Of a DNA stretch of 64,000 bases, positions 16,467-25,415 are shown in pieces. A program made the translations under genes and the position numbers. The notes beneath the pieces were generated by a model. It saw only the letters and a program-made list of their open reading frames with translations. It was not told the origin of the DNA and did no database searches. Source of the stretch: Archangium gephyra (GTDB taxonomy: Bacteria > Myxococcota > Myxococcia > Myxococcales > Myxococcaceae); contig QFQP01000020.1 in assembly GCA_003243425.1 (NCBI GenBank), forward strand, positions 62,001 to 126,000, given 5' to 3'. The stretch's first letter is position 1. Each line of letters begins with the position of its first letter.

Positions 16467-16934
16467 TCACTCCACCTTCATCCACATCGCGGTCTGTTCG
16501 CCCTCGTAGACCACGGTCTCGCCCTGCCGGAACGAGAACGTGTACCGCGCCATGATGTTGTCTTTCATGCGACGGTGACGAACGCAGGTGCCCTCGAGAA
16601 TCAGGGGCTCACCGGGCTTGGCGAGCGCGAGAAACCGCGCCTCGTGAATCTTCGCGCCGTAACCAATCCACCCGTCGGCGTGACGCAGGTCGAGCACGTA
16701 GTACGCGTGCACGAAGCCCAGCATGCCGGTCATGTGAATCATCAACCCGCCATTCACGTGACGGGGGTGCTTCACCGGGTGCACCTTCTGGAACTTCGTC
16801 ATCGGCAGTTCGTCGTGCACCGGCATGCGGGCCACCACCCGGCCCGTCTGACGATTCACTTCGAGGATCTCGTCGAACAACAACGCTTCGATGGAGTACG
16901 GACAGTCTTCGACGAAGGCAGCTTCCAACGGCAT
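16467..16934 (-). CDS. Hotdog-fold thioesterase/dehydratase-like protein
   Basis: A 155-residue protein resembling FabZ/FabA-like hotdog enzymes: PYSIEALLFDEILEV at the start, HPRHVNGGLMIHMTG in the position of the central hot-dog helix, and strands ending in GEQTAMWMKVE. The substrate is unknown. Its ATG overlaps the stop of the S9 peptidase (TAATG), which indicates translational coupling; this argues against the upstream start at 16955. Confidence 0.6.
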   Translation of the reverse strand: MPLEAAFVEDCPYSIEALLFDEILEVNRQTGRVVARMPVHDELPMTKFQKVHPVKHPRHVNGGLMIHMTGMLGFVHAYYVLDLRHADGWIGYGAKIHEARFLALAKPGEPLILEGTCVRHRRMKDNIMARYTFSFRQGETVVYEGEQTAMWMKVE

Positions 16935-19084
16935 TACAGCGTCTCCTTGAACCACACGGCGATGCGCTCCCAGAGGCGCTCGGTCACCAGCGGGTCGGGC
17001 ACCATGTGCGTGAAGTTGGTGAGCGGCAACACGCTGTGCGGCTTGCCCGCCTTGAACATCGCGTCACTCAATTTCAGGGTGTGCAGGAAGTACACGTTGT
17101 CGTCCGCCGTGCCGTGAATCAGGAGCACCGGGCGTTTGCTGTCCTTCACGTACGACAGCAGCGAGCTCTTCTCGTACGCGGGCGAAGTGCCTTCCGGAAC
17201 CCCGAGGTACCGCTCCGTGTAGTGCGTGTCGTAGTCGAGCCAATCGACGACGGGCGCGCCCGACACCGAGCTCTTGATGACCTCGCCGCGTGACATCGCC
17301 AGCAGCGCCGACAGGTAGCCGCCGAAGCTCCAGCCGTAGACCCCGACGCGCGCGAGGTCCATCTCGGGAACGCGCTTCGCAATTCCCTGCAGCGCGTTGA
17401 CCTGCTCGGCGGCGGTGAGCGCGAAGTCGTGCGAAATGGCGCGCTCCCACTCACGCGTGCGGCGAGGCGTGCCGCGGCCATCGGCCTTCACCACGATGAA
17501 GCCCTGATTGGCGAGCCACTGAAGCACGAGGTTCTCGCGCGTGACCTGCGACACCTCGAGGTGATGCGGACCGCCGTACACGTTCAAGATGACCGGGTAC
17601 TTCTTTCCCTTCTCGAAGTTCTGCGGCTTGAGCACCGCTGCCCACGGGCCGTCGTTCGGCAGCTGGAACACGTCGAGGTTCAGCTTCAGCGACGGCTCGA
17701 GGGCGACCGACGGCACGTCGACCACGCCGCTGCCGTCGACCTTCATCACCACGTGCCTGGGCATCGCCTTCGTCGAGGTGTGCGAGAGCGCGATGTACGC
17801 GCCACGGCCGGTCAGCTTCGCCATCACCGTCGACAGCGCATCGCCCGGCGCCTTGACCGGCTCGACCGCTCCACCATCGACCACGCGGTACAGCAGCGCC
17901 GCCGTCGGGTTGGGGCCACCGGTGAAGTAGAGCGTCTTCGTCGCCGCATCGAAGCCCACCAGCGCGTCGTAGCCGGCGCCCGGCTTCACCCAGCTCGCCT
18001 TCAGCGCACCATCGACGCCACGCAGCTCGATCTCCGCCGAGCCATTGCGCTCGGTGGCCCAGAAGAAGCCTTCGCCCTTCCACCACAACGGGAAGTCCTG
18101 CCGCAGGTTGAGCCACGCGGCGTCTTCTTCGGTCAGCAGCACGCGGCTCTTGCCGGTCTTCTCGTCAACCGCGAGCACCTGCTCTTTGGTCTGCGCGCGG
18201 TTCTGCACCAGCAGCGTGAGCGGGCCGTCCTTCCACGTGACCGTCGCGAGGTACGGGAAGTCTTTCGCGTTCCACTCGAGCCATTTCACCGCCCCGCCGG
18301 TCACCGCGACGAGGCCCAGCTTCACGCTCGCGTTGGTGCGCCCCGGCCGCGGGTAGAAGAAGCCATCACCCTTCACCTCCGGGTGCATGGGGTCGGTGAC
18401 CGTGAACGTCTCCACGCCCGTGTGGTCCGTCTCCTGAAACACGATGAACTTCGAGTCGGGGCTGAACCAGTAGCCGGAGTAGCGGTCCATCTCCTCCTGC
18501 GCGACGAACTCCGCCAGCCCGTGGGGCTTGAGGTCGGTGCCGCCCTTCGTCACGCGCCGCTCGACGTTCTTCGCCAGCTCGATGAGCTGCACGTCGTTGT
18601 CGCGCACGTACGCCACCGACCTGCCGTCGGGTGAGAAGCGCGGGTCGATGCACGCGCCCTCGCCGGTCTTGAGCGCGAGCACCTTTCCGCCCGTGCGTTC
18701 GACCACGTAGAGCCTGCCGGACAACCCCACGAGCAGCCGTTCGCCGTCTGGCGAGAGCTGGTAGCTCGTGAAGCCCCGCGCCGACACGCGCTGACGCTCG
18801 AGCCGCGCCTTCTCGGCCGCGGTCAACGTCTCGCTCGCGCCGTTCAACACCGCGGCGGGCGTCAGCAGCTCCTTCGTGGTGCCGCTCGCGAGGTCCAGCT
18901 CGTACAGCAGCTGCGAGTTGTCTTTCGGGCCGCTGCGCAGAAAGAGCGCCGACTTTCCGTCGGGCGTCACCTTCACCGAGACAGGACGGCCCGAGAGGTA
19001 GCGACGCGTCTCCGCGAACTCGCGGAGGAACGCGCCATCGGTCACAGGAGTGGCAGTCAGCAGGGTCATGACGAGGGCTTCCAT
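16934..19084 (-). CDS. S9 family prolyl oligopeptidase / dipeptidyl peptidase IV-like
   Basis: A 716-residue serine peptidase. An N-terminal beta-propeller (about 40-450, with repeated SPDG(E/R/K) blades) covers a C-terminal alpha/beta hydrolase. The latter has GWSFGGY as the nucleophile elbow, HGTADDNV for the Asp and NFTHMVPD for the His. VNVYGGPHH is the DPP-IV oxyanion-region motif, and FVAQEEMDRYSGYWF in the propeller matches the Glu pair that binds the peptide N-terminus in DPP-IV. It probably removes X-Pro dipeptides. The start at 19084 was chosen over 19324, which would run through the divergent gene; 19069 is also possible. Confidence 0.88.
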   Translation of the reverse strand: MEALVMTLLTATPVTDGAFLREFAETRRYLSGRPVSVKVTPDGKSALFLRSGPKDNSQLLYELDLASGTTKELLTPAAVLNGASETLTAAEKARLERQRVSARGFTSYQLSPDGERLLVGLSGRLYVVERTGGKVLALKTGEGACIDPRFSPDGRSVAYVRDNDVQLIELAKNVERRVTKGGTDLKPHGLAEFVAQEEMDRYSGYWFSPDSKFIVFQETDHTGVETFTVTDPMHPEVKGDGFFYPRPGRTNASVKLGLVAVTGGAVKWLEWNAKDFPYLATVTWKDGPLTLLVQNRAQTKEQVLAVDEKTGKSRVLLTEEDAAWLNLRQDFPLWWKGEGFFWATERNGSAEIELRGVDGALKASWVKPGAGYDALVGFDAATKTLYFTGGPNPTAALLYRVVDGGAVEPVKAPGDALSTVMAKLTGRGAYIALSHTSTKAMPRHVVMKVDGSGVVDVPSVALEPSLKLNLDVFQLPNDGPWAAVLKPQNFEKGKKYPVILNVYGGPHHLEVSQVTRENLVLQWLANQGFIVVKADGRGTPRRTREWERAISHDFALTAAEQVNALQGIAKRVPEMDLARVGVYGWSFGGYLSALLAMSRGEVIKSSVSGAPVVDWLDYDTHYTERYLGVPEGTSPAYEKSSLLSYVKDSKRPVLLIHGTADDNVYFLHTLKLSDAMFKAGKPHSVLPLTNFTHMVPDPLVTERLWERIAVWFKETL

Positions 19085-19104
19085 GGGAGCGCGCTGCTTA
19101 CTCC

Positions 19105-19168
19105 GGGGAACCCTCGGAAGGTTCAGAAGAGGACCCCGGGGCCTCCGGGCAACCTTCGGGAGGTTCCC
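19105..19168. repeat. Large inverted repeat between divergent genes
   Basis: Arms 19105-19124 and 19149-19168 are near-perfect reverse complements (GGGAACC...GGTT type), separated by 24 GC-rich bases that include CCCCGGGG. As DNA or RNA it would form a long hairpin. It lies between the S9 peptidase and the copper/heme lipoprotein gene, just upstream of both starts. Confidence 0.75.
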
Positions 19169-19199
19169 TCGAAGCCACGACGCGGGCACACTCCGCGCC

Positions 19200-20441
19200 A
19201 TGTCCAACCGGCTCATCGTTTCACTCTGTTTCCTGGCGTTGGCGGCGTGCGGAAAAGGTCCCAACACCGGCACAGGCGGAGGCACGGGAGGCGGCGGAGG
19301 GCTGCCTCCGGTGAGCGGCGCCACCTATTACAAAGACGTGCTCCCCATCACGCAGGTGTCGTGCAACGGGTGTCACACCGAGGGTGGCATCGCGCCCTTC
19401 GCGCTCGACACCTACGAAGCGGCGAAGACGCACGCGGCGCTGATGTCAGACGCGGTGAAGAACAAGCGCATGCCCCCGTGGCACGCGGCGAAAGACTGCG
19501 GCGGCCAGTTCGTCGGAGACCGCACGCTGACGGATCAGCAGATCGCCACCCTCGAAGGCTGGTTCCTCGACGGCGCGCAGGAAGGCAACCCGGCCGATGC
19601 GCCCGCGCCCGTCGACGCCACCAGCGAGCAGCTCGCGAAGGTCGATTTCGAGGGGAAGATGAGCGTGACGTACACGCCCACCATGAAAGACGACTACCGC
19701 TGCTTCATCGTCGACCCGGCGTTGACGCAGACCAAGACCGTCACCGGCTACGACATCGCGCCAGGCTCGAAGAAGGTCGTGCACCACGTGATTCTGTACC
19801 GCGTGCCCCGCGTCGCGGCGGTCGCGAAGGACGGCGAAGACGCGAAGGCCGGGTGGGAGTGCTTCGGCGGCGCCGACATCAATGACGCAGCGGCGCTCGG
19901 CGCGTGGGCTCCGGGCGGCGCGGCGGTCACCTACCCCGCGCGAACCGGCATTCGCCTGAGCTCTGATCAGGTGCTGGCGATGCAGGTTCACTACAACACC
20001 GACAACGGCAGCGACACGGACCAGACGAGCGTGAAGCTGATGTACGGCACCGGCACCGAGCAGGAGGCCTACCTGTTGCCGGTGGTCGCCGCGAGCTTCG
20101 CCATTCCGCCCAACGCGCAGGACTACAAGCACACCCAGTCCTTCGACAACCCGACCAAGGGCAACCTGAACGTGCCGATCAAGCTGTGGGGCTTCCTCCC
20201 GCACATGCACACGCGCGGGAAGGCGATCTCGATCAAGTCGGCAGACACGTGCCTCGTCGACGTACCCAACTGGGACTTCCACTGGCAGACGCAGTACTTC
20301 CGCCGCGCGCCGTTCATCATGGGCGCCGACGCGAAGGTGTCGATGAACTGCTCGTGGGACAACCCGAGCAACAGCACGATCCGGTGGGGCGAAGGCACCA
20401 GCGACGAGATGTGCTTCGCGTTCATCTACGCGACGCTGTAA
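19200..20441 (+). CDS. Lipoprotein with c-type heme site and copper monooxygenase-like domain
   Basis: A 413-residue lipoprotein: lipobox LAAC (Cys17), a short Gly/Thr linker, then a small cytochrome-like domain with a single CNGCH heme-attachment site (Cys55, Cys58, His59). The C-terminal region matches ascorbate-dependent type II copper monooxygenases (peptidylglycine or dopamine hydroxylase-like): HH at 195-196 and His264 in MQVHYN for one copper site, HMH at 335-337 for the other. A heme donor fused to such a domain suggests electron supply without ascorbate; the substrate is unknown. ATG 19200 is preferred because it starts the signal peptide. Confidence 0.75.
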   Translation: MSNRLIVSLCFLALAACGKGPNTGTGGGTGGGGGLPPVSGATYYKDVLPITQVSCNGCHTEGGIAPFALDTYEAAKTHAALMSDAVKNKRMPPWHAAKDCGGQFVGDRTLTDQQIATLEGWFLDGAQEGNPADAPAPVDATSEQLAKVDFEGKMSVTYTPTMKDDYRCFIVDPALTQTKTVTGYDIAPGSKKVVHHVILYRVPRVAAVAKDGEDAKAGWECFGGADINDAAALGAWAPGGAAVTYPARTGIRLSSDQVLAMQVHYNTDNGSDTDQTSVKLMYGTGTEQEAYLLPVVAASFAIPPNAQDYKHTQSFDNPTKGNLNVPIKLWGFLPHMHTRGKAISIKSADTCLVDVPNWDFHWQTQYFRRAPFIMGADAKVSMNCSWDNPSNSTIRWGEGTSDEMCFAFIYATL

Positions 20442-20451
20442 GCGGTGACGC

Positions 20452-21627
20452 ATGAGCTACACGGTTCTCGCGCGCAAGTACCGCCCGCAGGCTTTCGAGT
20501 CGATGACGGGCCAGGAGCACGTGGTCCGCACCATCGAGAACGCCATCAAGCTCGATCGCGTCGCCCACGCGTACCTCTTCGCCGGCCCGCGTGGCGTGGG
20601 CAAGACCACCGCAGCCCGCCTGCTGGCGCGCGCGCTCAACTGCGAGAAGGGCCCCACGTCGACGCCGTGTGGCGAGTGCAAGGCCTGCCGTGAGATTCGC
20701 GACGGTACGTCGACCGACGTGGCCGAAATCGACGGTGCCTCGAACAACGGCGTGGAGAACGTTCGCGAGATCCGTGAGAACGCGAAGTACCTGCCGCAGG
20801 GCAGCCGCTTCAAGATCTACATCATCGACGAAGTGCACATGCTGTCGCAGGCCGCGTTCAACGCGTTGCTCAAGACGCTCGAAGAGCCGCCCGGGCACGT
20901 GAAGTTCATCTTCGCGACGACCGAAGCGCACAAGCTGCCCGACACGATTCTCTCGCGCTGCCAGCGGCACAACTTCCGCCGCATTTCTGCGGCCGCGATG
21001 TTGAAGCGGCTGCAGGAGATCGCGGCGCTCGAGCACGTGAAGGTGTCTGGTTCGGCGTTGTCGATGATCGTCCGCCAGTCGGAAGGCGGCATGCGAGACG
21101 CCCTGTCGCTGCTCGATCAGGTGATCAGCGCGTGCGGCCTCGACCCGAGTGACGCCGACGTGGCCGAGGCGCTGGGCGCCATCGACCGCACGGTGATTCA
21201 TGCCATCGCGGTGGCGCTGGTGAAGCGCGACGCCAAGACGCTGCTGGTGCACACCGAAGAGCTGTGGAACCGCGGCGTGGATCTGCGGCGGCTGGCGGAA
21301 GATCTCGCGCATCACCTGCGACACGTGTTCGTGGCCAAGGCGACGGGCGCGGCGCCCGAAGAGCTGGCCGAGTCGGACCGTGATGCCGTCGTCGCGCTCG
21401 CGCGTGAGAGTGACGCGGCCCAGGTCGCGCGCCTGTTCGACGTGGTGCATTCGTCGGTGTGGGAGATCGCGCGCGCGCCACAACCGAAGCTGGCGCTCGA
21501 GATGACGTTGCTCAAGGGCCTGCACCTCGCGCCTGCGGCTGCGTTGCCTGAGCTCATCGCGCGGGTCGAAAAGATGTCCCAGGGAGCGTCTGGAGGTCGC
21601 TCCACTTCCGCTCCCTTTCGCGCCTGA
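20452..21627 (+). CDS. dnaX: DNA polymerase III gamma/tau subunit, motor part
   Basis: Clamp-loader ATPase. The 391 residues cover domains I-III: Walker A GPRGVGKTT (about 45-53), the zinc site CGEC-x2-C, Walker B YIIDEVHML, the sensor/arginine region EEPPGHVKFIFATTEAHKLP, and the collar. The frame ends at TGA 21625. The following frame (+1) is open through the stop and continues into a Pro/Ala linker and a tau-like C-terminus (see 21656). The product as read equals a gamma form; whether tau is made needs a frame change. It forms an operon with ybaB and recR. Confidence 0.9.
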   Translation: MSYTVLARKYRPQAFESMTGQEHVVRTIENAIKLDRVAHAYLFAGPRGVGKTTAARLLARALNCEKGPTSTPCGECKACREIRDGTSTDVAEIDGASNNGVENVREIRENAKYLPQGSRFKIYIIDEVHMLSQAAFNALLKTLEEPPGHVKFIFATTEAHKLPDTILSRCQRHNFRRISAAAMLKRLQEIAALEHVKVSGSALSMIVRQSEGGMRDALSLLDQVISACGLDPSDADVAEALGAIDRTVIHAIAVALVKRDAKTLLVHTEELWNRGVDLRRLAEDLAHHLRHVFVAKATGAAPEELAESDRDAVVALARESDAAQVARLFDVVHSSVWEIARAPQPKLALEMTLLKGLHLAPAAALPELIARVEKMSQGASGGRSTSAPFRA

Positions 21628-21655
21628 GAGCCCCGGAACGCGCTCGCTGAGCGCG

Positions 21656-22579
21656 ATGGCGCAGGGCGCACGGCAGGCCGCAGTGCCGGGCGCGTCGAGC
21701 TCGGCGCAGGGCCATGGCGTGAACGCGCCGCGCACCGCACATCCTTCATCGAGCACGGCGAATCAGGCATCGGCGCCGGGCAAGGCGGTGGCCACGCAGA
21801 GCGGCGCGTCAGCCCAGGCGCCAGAGACCCATAACGCCTCTGGAGGTTCGTTCGCCGAACGCTTCGCTGCTCAACGCGGCGCCGCGCCCGCAGCGCCGAA
21901 GTTCACGCCCGGAATTCCGCAACCGCGCCCACCTTCCGCCGATCCCGAGGTCACGCTCGTCAATCGAGTGCTCCCGGGTGACGTGAAGCTGTTCGAGCCG
22001 GAAGGCAGCCCCGGTGGCTGCGCTTCAGGCGAGTGTCTGCCGCCGCCTCCGCTCGTGCTCGAACCTGACCCCGAGCCAGAACCCGAAGTGGTCGCCCCGG
22101 CGGCGCCGGCCCGAGCGCTCGACGACGATCGCTGGCGTCGCGCCGTGGAGGGCGTCCGCAACGCGTCGCCCCGGCACGGCAAGTCACTGAGCTACGCGCG
22201 CTTTCTGGGCTTCTCGCCCGAAGGCGTGAAGGTCTCGTTCCCCGACAACGCCGCGTTCCACCGCGCGCAGATCATGGGGTTGTCACGCAGCATGATCGAA
22301 GCCGAGCTGAGCAAGAGCCTCGGCCGGCCCACGAAGCTCGTCGAAGAGACGAACGCGGCGGTGCTGCAGGCGGCTCCGAAGTCGATCGCCGAGGTCGAGA
22401 CCAGCGATCGCAACAACCGCGAGCGGGACATCGAGATCAAAGTGAAGGCGCACCCCGCCTTGCGGAACATCTTGAAGCACCTCGGCGGTTCGCTCGAACA
22501 CATCACCTATCTGGAGCCCGCTCAGAAGGTTCGCATCGCCACTGCCGACGAGAGTGACGCGGGGCCGCCTGTCGATTAG
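21656..22579 (+). CDS. C-terminal (tau-like) part of DnaX in the +1 frame
   Basis: A 307-residue frame without a convincing ribosome site. It starts with a Pro/Ala/Ser-rich linker (about 1-150) and ends with a folded domain (about 155-270) containing SLSYARFLGFSPEGVKVSFP, a typical domain V-like segment of myxobacterial DnaX. The frame is open upstream to before the dnaX stop, reading APESPGTRSLSA through it, so it looks like the rest of dnaX displaced by one base. Either a +1 recoding event or a one-base sequence difference would join the two. Confidence 0.7.
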   Translation: MAQGARQAAVPGASSSAQGHGVNAPRTAHPSSSTANQASAPGKAVATQSGASAQAPETHNASGGSFAERFAAQRGAAPAAPKFTPGIPQPRPPSADPEVTLVNRVLPGDVKLFEPEGSPGGCASGECLPPPPLVLEPDPEPEPEVVAPAAPARALDDDRWRRAVEGVRNASPRHGKSLSYARFLGFSPEGVKVSFPDNAAFHRAQIMGLSRSMIEAELSKSLGRPTKLVEETNAAVLQAAPKSIAEVETSDRNNRERDIEIKVKAHPALRNILKHLGGSLEHITYLEPAQKVRIATADESDAGPPVD

Positions 22580-22609
22580 AGACGCGGCCTTCCTTTTCAC
22601 GGAGCACGA

Positions 22610-22927
22610 ATGCCCGGCGTCGACCTCAATTACTTCATTCGGCAGGCCAACAAGCTCACCGAGAAAATCGAGAAGCGGAAGCAGGAGCTCGCCGAAGAGA
22701 CGGTCGAGAAGAAGTCCGCCAACGATCTCGTCACCGTCACCGTCAACTGCGCGCAGGAAATCAAGAGCATCAAGATCGCTCCTGCCGCCGTCGACCCCAA
22801 TGACGTCGCGATGCTCGAAGACCTGATCATCGCCACCATCAACGCCGCGCTCGTCGACAGCAAGGCCAAGATGCAGATGGAGCTCGGCAAGGTGTCCGGC
22901 GGCATCAAGATCCCCGGAGTGACGTGA
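22610..22927 (+). CDS. YbaB/EbfC family nucleoid-associated protein
   Basis: A 105-residue DNA-binding protein of the YbaB/EbfC family, which forms tweezer-like dimers. It has an N-terminal coiled helix (NKLTEKIEKRKQELAEETVE), a beta-sheet (VTVTVNCAQEIKSIKIAP), and DLIIATINAALVDSKAKMQMELGK near the C-terminus. It lies between dnaX and recR, the classical bacterial gene order, and overlaps recR by four bases (GTGA). Confidence 0.93.
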   Translation: MPGVDLNYFIRQANKLTEKIEKRKQELAEETVEKKSANDLVTVTVNCAQEIKSIKIAPAAVDPNDVAMLEDLIIATINAALVDSKAKMQMELGKVSGGIKIPGVT

Positions 22928-23526
22928 CCCCTGACGCGATCAACCGCCTCGTCGCGCAGCTCGCGAAGCTGCCCGGCATCGGCGAGAAGACGGCGCAGCG
23001 CCTGGCGTTCCACGTGCTGCGGTCTCCGCCCGAGTACGCCCGCGGTCTGGCGGCGGCGCTCAACGAGGTGGTCGATCGCGTCAAGCTCTGTGGGCGCTGT
23101 TTCAGCCTGCACGACGGCCCCGAAGGCACGTTCTGTGGCTACTGCTCCGACACCCGACGTGACGATCGTTCAGTTTGCGTGGTGGAAGGCATCGCCGACG
23201 AGCTGGCCATTGAGCGCACCCGTGAGTTTCGGGGTCGCTACCACGTGTTGCACGGTGTCTTGTCGCCACTAGAGGGGATCGGCCCGGAACAGCTGCGCAT
23301 CAAAGAGCTGATTCTGCGCCTGCAGGACGCGCCCATCGAGGAGGTCATCGTTGCAACCAACCCGGACGTCGAAGGTGAAGCCACCGCGCTGTACCTCACG
23401 CGGTTGCTCAAGCCGATCGGCGTGCGGGTCAGCCGCCTGGCTCAGGGAATTCCCATGGGTGGCGACCTCGAATACGCCGACCAGGCGACGCTCGCTCGGG
23501 CCCTCGCCGCGCGCCGCGATCTCTAA
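22924..23526 (+). CDS. recR: Recombination protein RecR
   Basis: A 200-residue RecFOR-pathway protein that promotes RecA loading at gaps. It has an N-terminal helix-hairpin-helix (LAKLPGIGEKTAQRLAFH), a four-Cys zinc site in CGRC and CGYC, the TOPRIM core (VVEGIADELAIE, LILRLQDAPIEEVIVATNPDVEGEATALYL) and C-terminal RLAQGIPMGGDLEYAD. The GTG start overlaps ybaB. Confidence 0.97.
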   Translation: MTPDAINRLVAQLAKLPGIGEKTAQRLAFHVLRSPPEYARGLAAALNEVVDRVKLCGRCFSLHDGPEGTFCGYCSDTRRDDRSVCVVEGIADELAIERTREFRGRYHVLHGVLSPLEGIGPEQLRIKELILRLQDAPIEEVIVATNPDVEGEATALYLTRLLKPIGVRVSRLAQGIPMGGDLEYADQATLARALAARRDL

Positions 23527-23608
23527 AATCTTCAATGCGTTAAGCGTGCACAAGCGGGTAGCGTCTGGTAGACCCGCGCATCTGTTTTGACAGGAGCAAC
23601 TCCACCTC

Positions 23609-24088
23609 ATGGCCACGCAGCTGGTGATGTACGAAGAGGAGTTCCACCGCATCAACGCGGTGTGTGACCGACTCACGAAAGACGCCAACGCCAAGGTCGT
23701 CTTTCTGGTCGACAAGAACGGCCAGCTGATCTCGGCGGCGGGGCAGACGCACAACATCGACACCACGTCGCTCGCGTCGCTGACGGCCGGTAACGTCGCC
23801 GCGATGGGCGGTCTTGCCAAGTTGATCGGCGAGAACGAGTTCCCCAACCAGTTCCATGAAGGCGCGAAAGACTCGCTCTACATGACGCTGGTGGGTGGTC
23901 GTGTGGTGCTGGTCGTCATCTTCGACAACCGCACGTCTCTCGGCCTGGTTCGTCTGCGCATCAAGAAGGCGTCAGATGAACTCGAGAAGGTCTTCGCGGC
24001 GCTCGCCGCCCGTTCGTCTGCGCCCGGAGCCGGCTCGCCGTTCGCCGAGATCTCCGACGCCGACATCGACAACCTCTTCAGCGAGTAA
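23609..24088 (+). CDS. mglB: MglB, Roadblock/LC7 GTPase-activating protein
   Basis: A 159-residue Roadblock/LC7 protein that acts as GAP (with RomY in Myxococcus) for MglA and marks the lagging cell pole. The Roadblock core (VFLVDKNGQLISAAGQ, LTAGNVAAMGGLAKLIGENEF, DNRTSLGLVRLRIKKASDELEKVF) is intact. AGGAG sits 12 bases upstream. Five bases separate it from mglA, so they are one transcription unit. An 82-base gap after recR may hold the promoter, though no clear -35/-10 was seen. Confidence 0.95.
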   Translation: MATQLVMYEEEFHRINAVCDRLTKDANAKVVFLVDKNGQLISAAGQTHNIDTTSLASLTAGNVAAMGGLAKLIGENEFPNQFHEGAKDSLYMTLVGGRVVLVVIFDNRTSLGLVRLRIKKASDELEKVFAALAARSSAPGAGSPFAEISDADIDNLFSE

Positions 24089-24093
24089 GGCTC

Positions 24094-24684
24094 ATGTCTT
24101 TCATCAACTACTCAAGCCGCGAGATCAACTGCAAGATCGTCTATTACGGCCCGGGTCTCTGCGGGAAAACGACGAACCTTCAGTACATCTACAACAAGAC
24201 CAATCCCGAGACGAAGGGCAAGCTGATCTCGCTCTCGACCGAGACGGATCGCACGTTGTTCTTCGACTTCCTGCCGTTGTCCCTCGGCGAGATCCGCGGG
24301 TTCAAGACGCGTTTCCACCTGTACACCGTGCCCGGGCAGGTCTTTTACGACGCCTCGAGAAAGCTCATCTTGAAGGGCGTCGACGGCGTGGTCTTCGTCG
24401 CCGACTCGCAGGTCGAGCGCATGGAAGCCAACATCGAATCCCTCGACAACCTTCGCATCAACCTGAAGGAACAGGGCTACGACCTCGACAAGGTTCCCTT
24501 CGTCATGCAGTACAACAAGCGCGACCTGCCGAACGCGGTTCCCGTCGAGGAGCTGCGCAAGGTGCTCAACCCGCGCAACGTGACCGAACGTCAGGCCGTC
24601 GCTCCGACCGGTGTTGGCGTGTTCGACACCCTCAAAGACGTGGCCAAGCTCGTTCTCACGGAGCTCAAGAAGGGCGGTCAGTAA
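24094..24684 (+). CDS. mglA: MglA, polarity small GTPase
   Basis: A Ras-like GTPase of 196 residues that sets the leading pole and drives gliding and type IV pili reversals. PM1 is GPGLCGKTT (19-27); the switch II region reads TVPGQ with Thr78 in place of the usual Asp, the hallmark of MglA, and Gln82 retained. NKRDLP (base specificity) and VAPTGVGVF follow. Located directly after mglB, as in Myxococcus xanthus. Confidence 0.97.
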   Translation: MSFINYSSREINCKIVYYGPGLCGKTTNLQYIYNKTNPETKGKLISLSTETDRTLFFDFLPLSLGEIRGFKTRFHLYTVPGQVFYDASRKLILKGVDGVVFVADSQVERMEANIESLDNLRINLKEQGYDLDKVPFVMQYNKRDLPNAVPVEELRKVLNPRNVTERQAVAPTGVGVFDTLKDVAKLVLTELKKGGQ

Positions 24685-24685
24685 C

Positions 24686-25405
24686 GTGAAGCTGGGGGGG
24701 CGCAGTGTGTTGCTGATGACGGCGCTGGGCGCTCAGCTCGCGCTTGCCCAGAACTCGGGCACTGCGGCGCCTGCTGGCACGGCGCCTGCCGCGACGCCGG
24801 CTCCGGTGGAGCGTTCGGCGCAGACTGCTGACGAAGCCTTCTCGACCCGCGTGAAGACGCTCGAAGAGCAGGTCGTCGACCTCAAAGAGAAGATCTTCCG
24901 CACCAAGGCTCGCCTGCTGCTGCTCCAGGAAACGGTGCTCGGTGGCGACCTGTCATCGGGTGCGCGCGCGGTGATCTTCCATCGCAACGAAATGGGCGCG
25001 CAGTTCGTGCTCGAGTCGGTCGCGTACGCGCTCGATGGCGCGCCGATCTTCACCAAGGTCGATTCGGGGGGCGATCTCGACAAGCGCGAAGAGTTCGAGA
25101 TCTTTAACGGGCGCATCGTGCCGGGAAACCACCAGATCGCCGTTCGCATGGTCTACCGCGGCCACGGCTACGGCATCTTCAGCTATCTCGAGGGCTACAA
25201 GTTCAAGCTGCAGAACAACAACACCTTCAATGCGGAGGCCGGCAAGGTCACGACGGTGAAGGTGAAGGGCTACGAGAAGGGCGGCATCACCGCCGACATC
25301 AAAGACAAGCCTGCCATCGGCTTCGACGTGTCTTCAGCCCGTGAATCGGGCGCGAAGAAAGACGGCGAGTCGACACCCGCTCCTGCGCCCGAGGGGCAGC
25401 AGTAA
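24686..25405 (+). CDS. Exported coiled-coil protein linked to mglBA
   Basis: A 239-residue protein starting one base after the mglA stop. It has a signal peptide (about 1-22), an Ala/Pro-rich stretch, a coiled coil (about 50-80, with VKTLEEQVVDLKEKIFRTKARLLLLQETV), then a compact beta-rich domain with GNHQIAVRMVYRGHGYGIFSYLEGYKF and a charged Pro tail. No enzyme motif was seen. It looks periplasmic, and from its place probably serves the same envelope system as the TPR genes that follow. Confidence 0.75.
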   Translation: MKLGGRSVLLMTALGAQLALAQNSGTAAPAGTAPAATPAPVERSAQTADEAFSTRVKTLEEQVVDLKEKIFRTKARLLLLQETVLGGDLSSGARAVIFHRNEMGAQFVLESVAYALDGAPIFTKVDSGGDLDKREEFEIFNGRIVPGNHQIAVRMVYRGHGYGIFSYLEGYKFKLQNNNTFNAEAGKVTTVKVKGYEKGGITADIKDKPAIGFDVSSARESGAKKDGESTPAPAPEGQQ

Positions 25406-25415
25406 CGCGTCCGTC

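Noticed and set aside
21600..21660. E. coli-type -1 frameshift at an A-rich slippery site
   Set aside because: The open downstream frame is +1 and there is no A-run or comparable heptamer.
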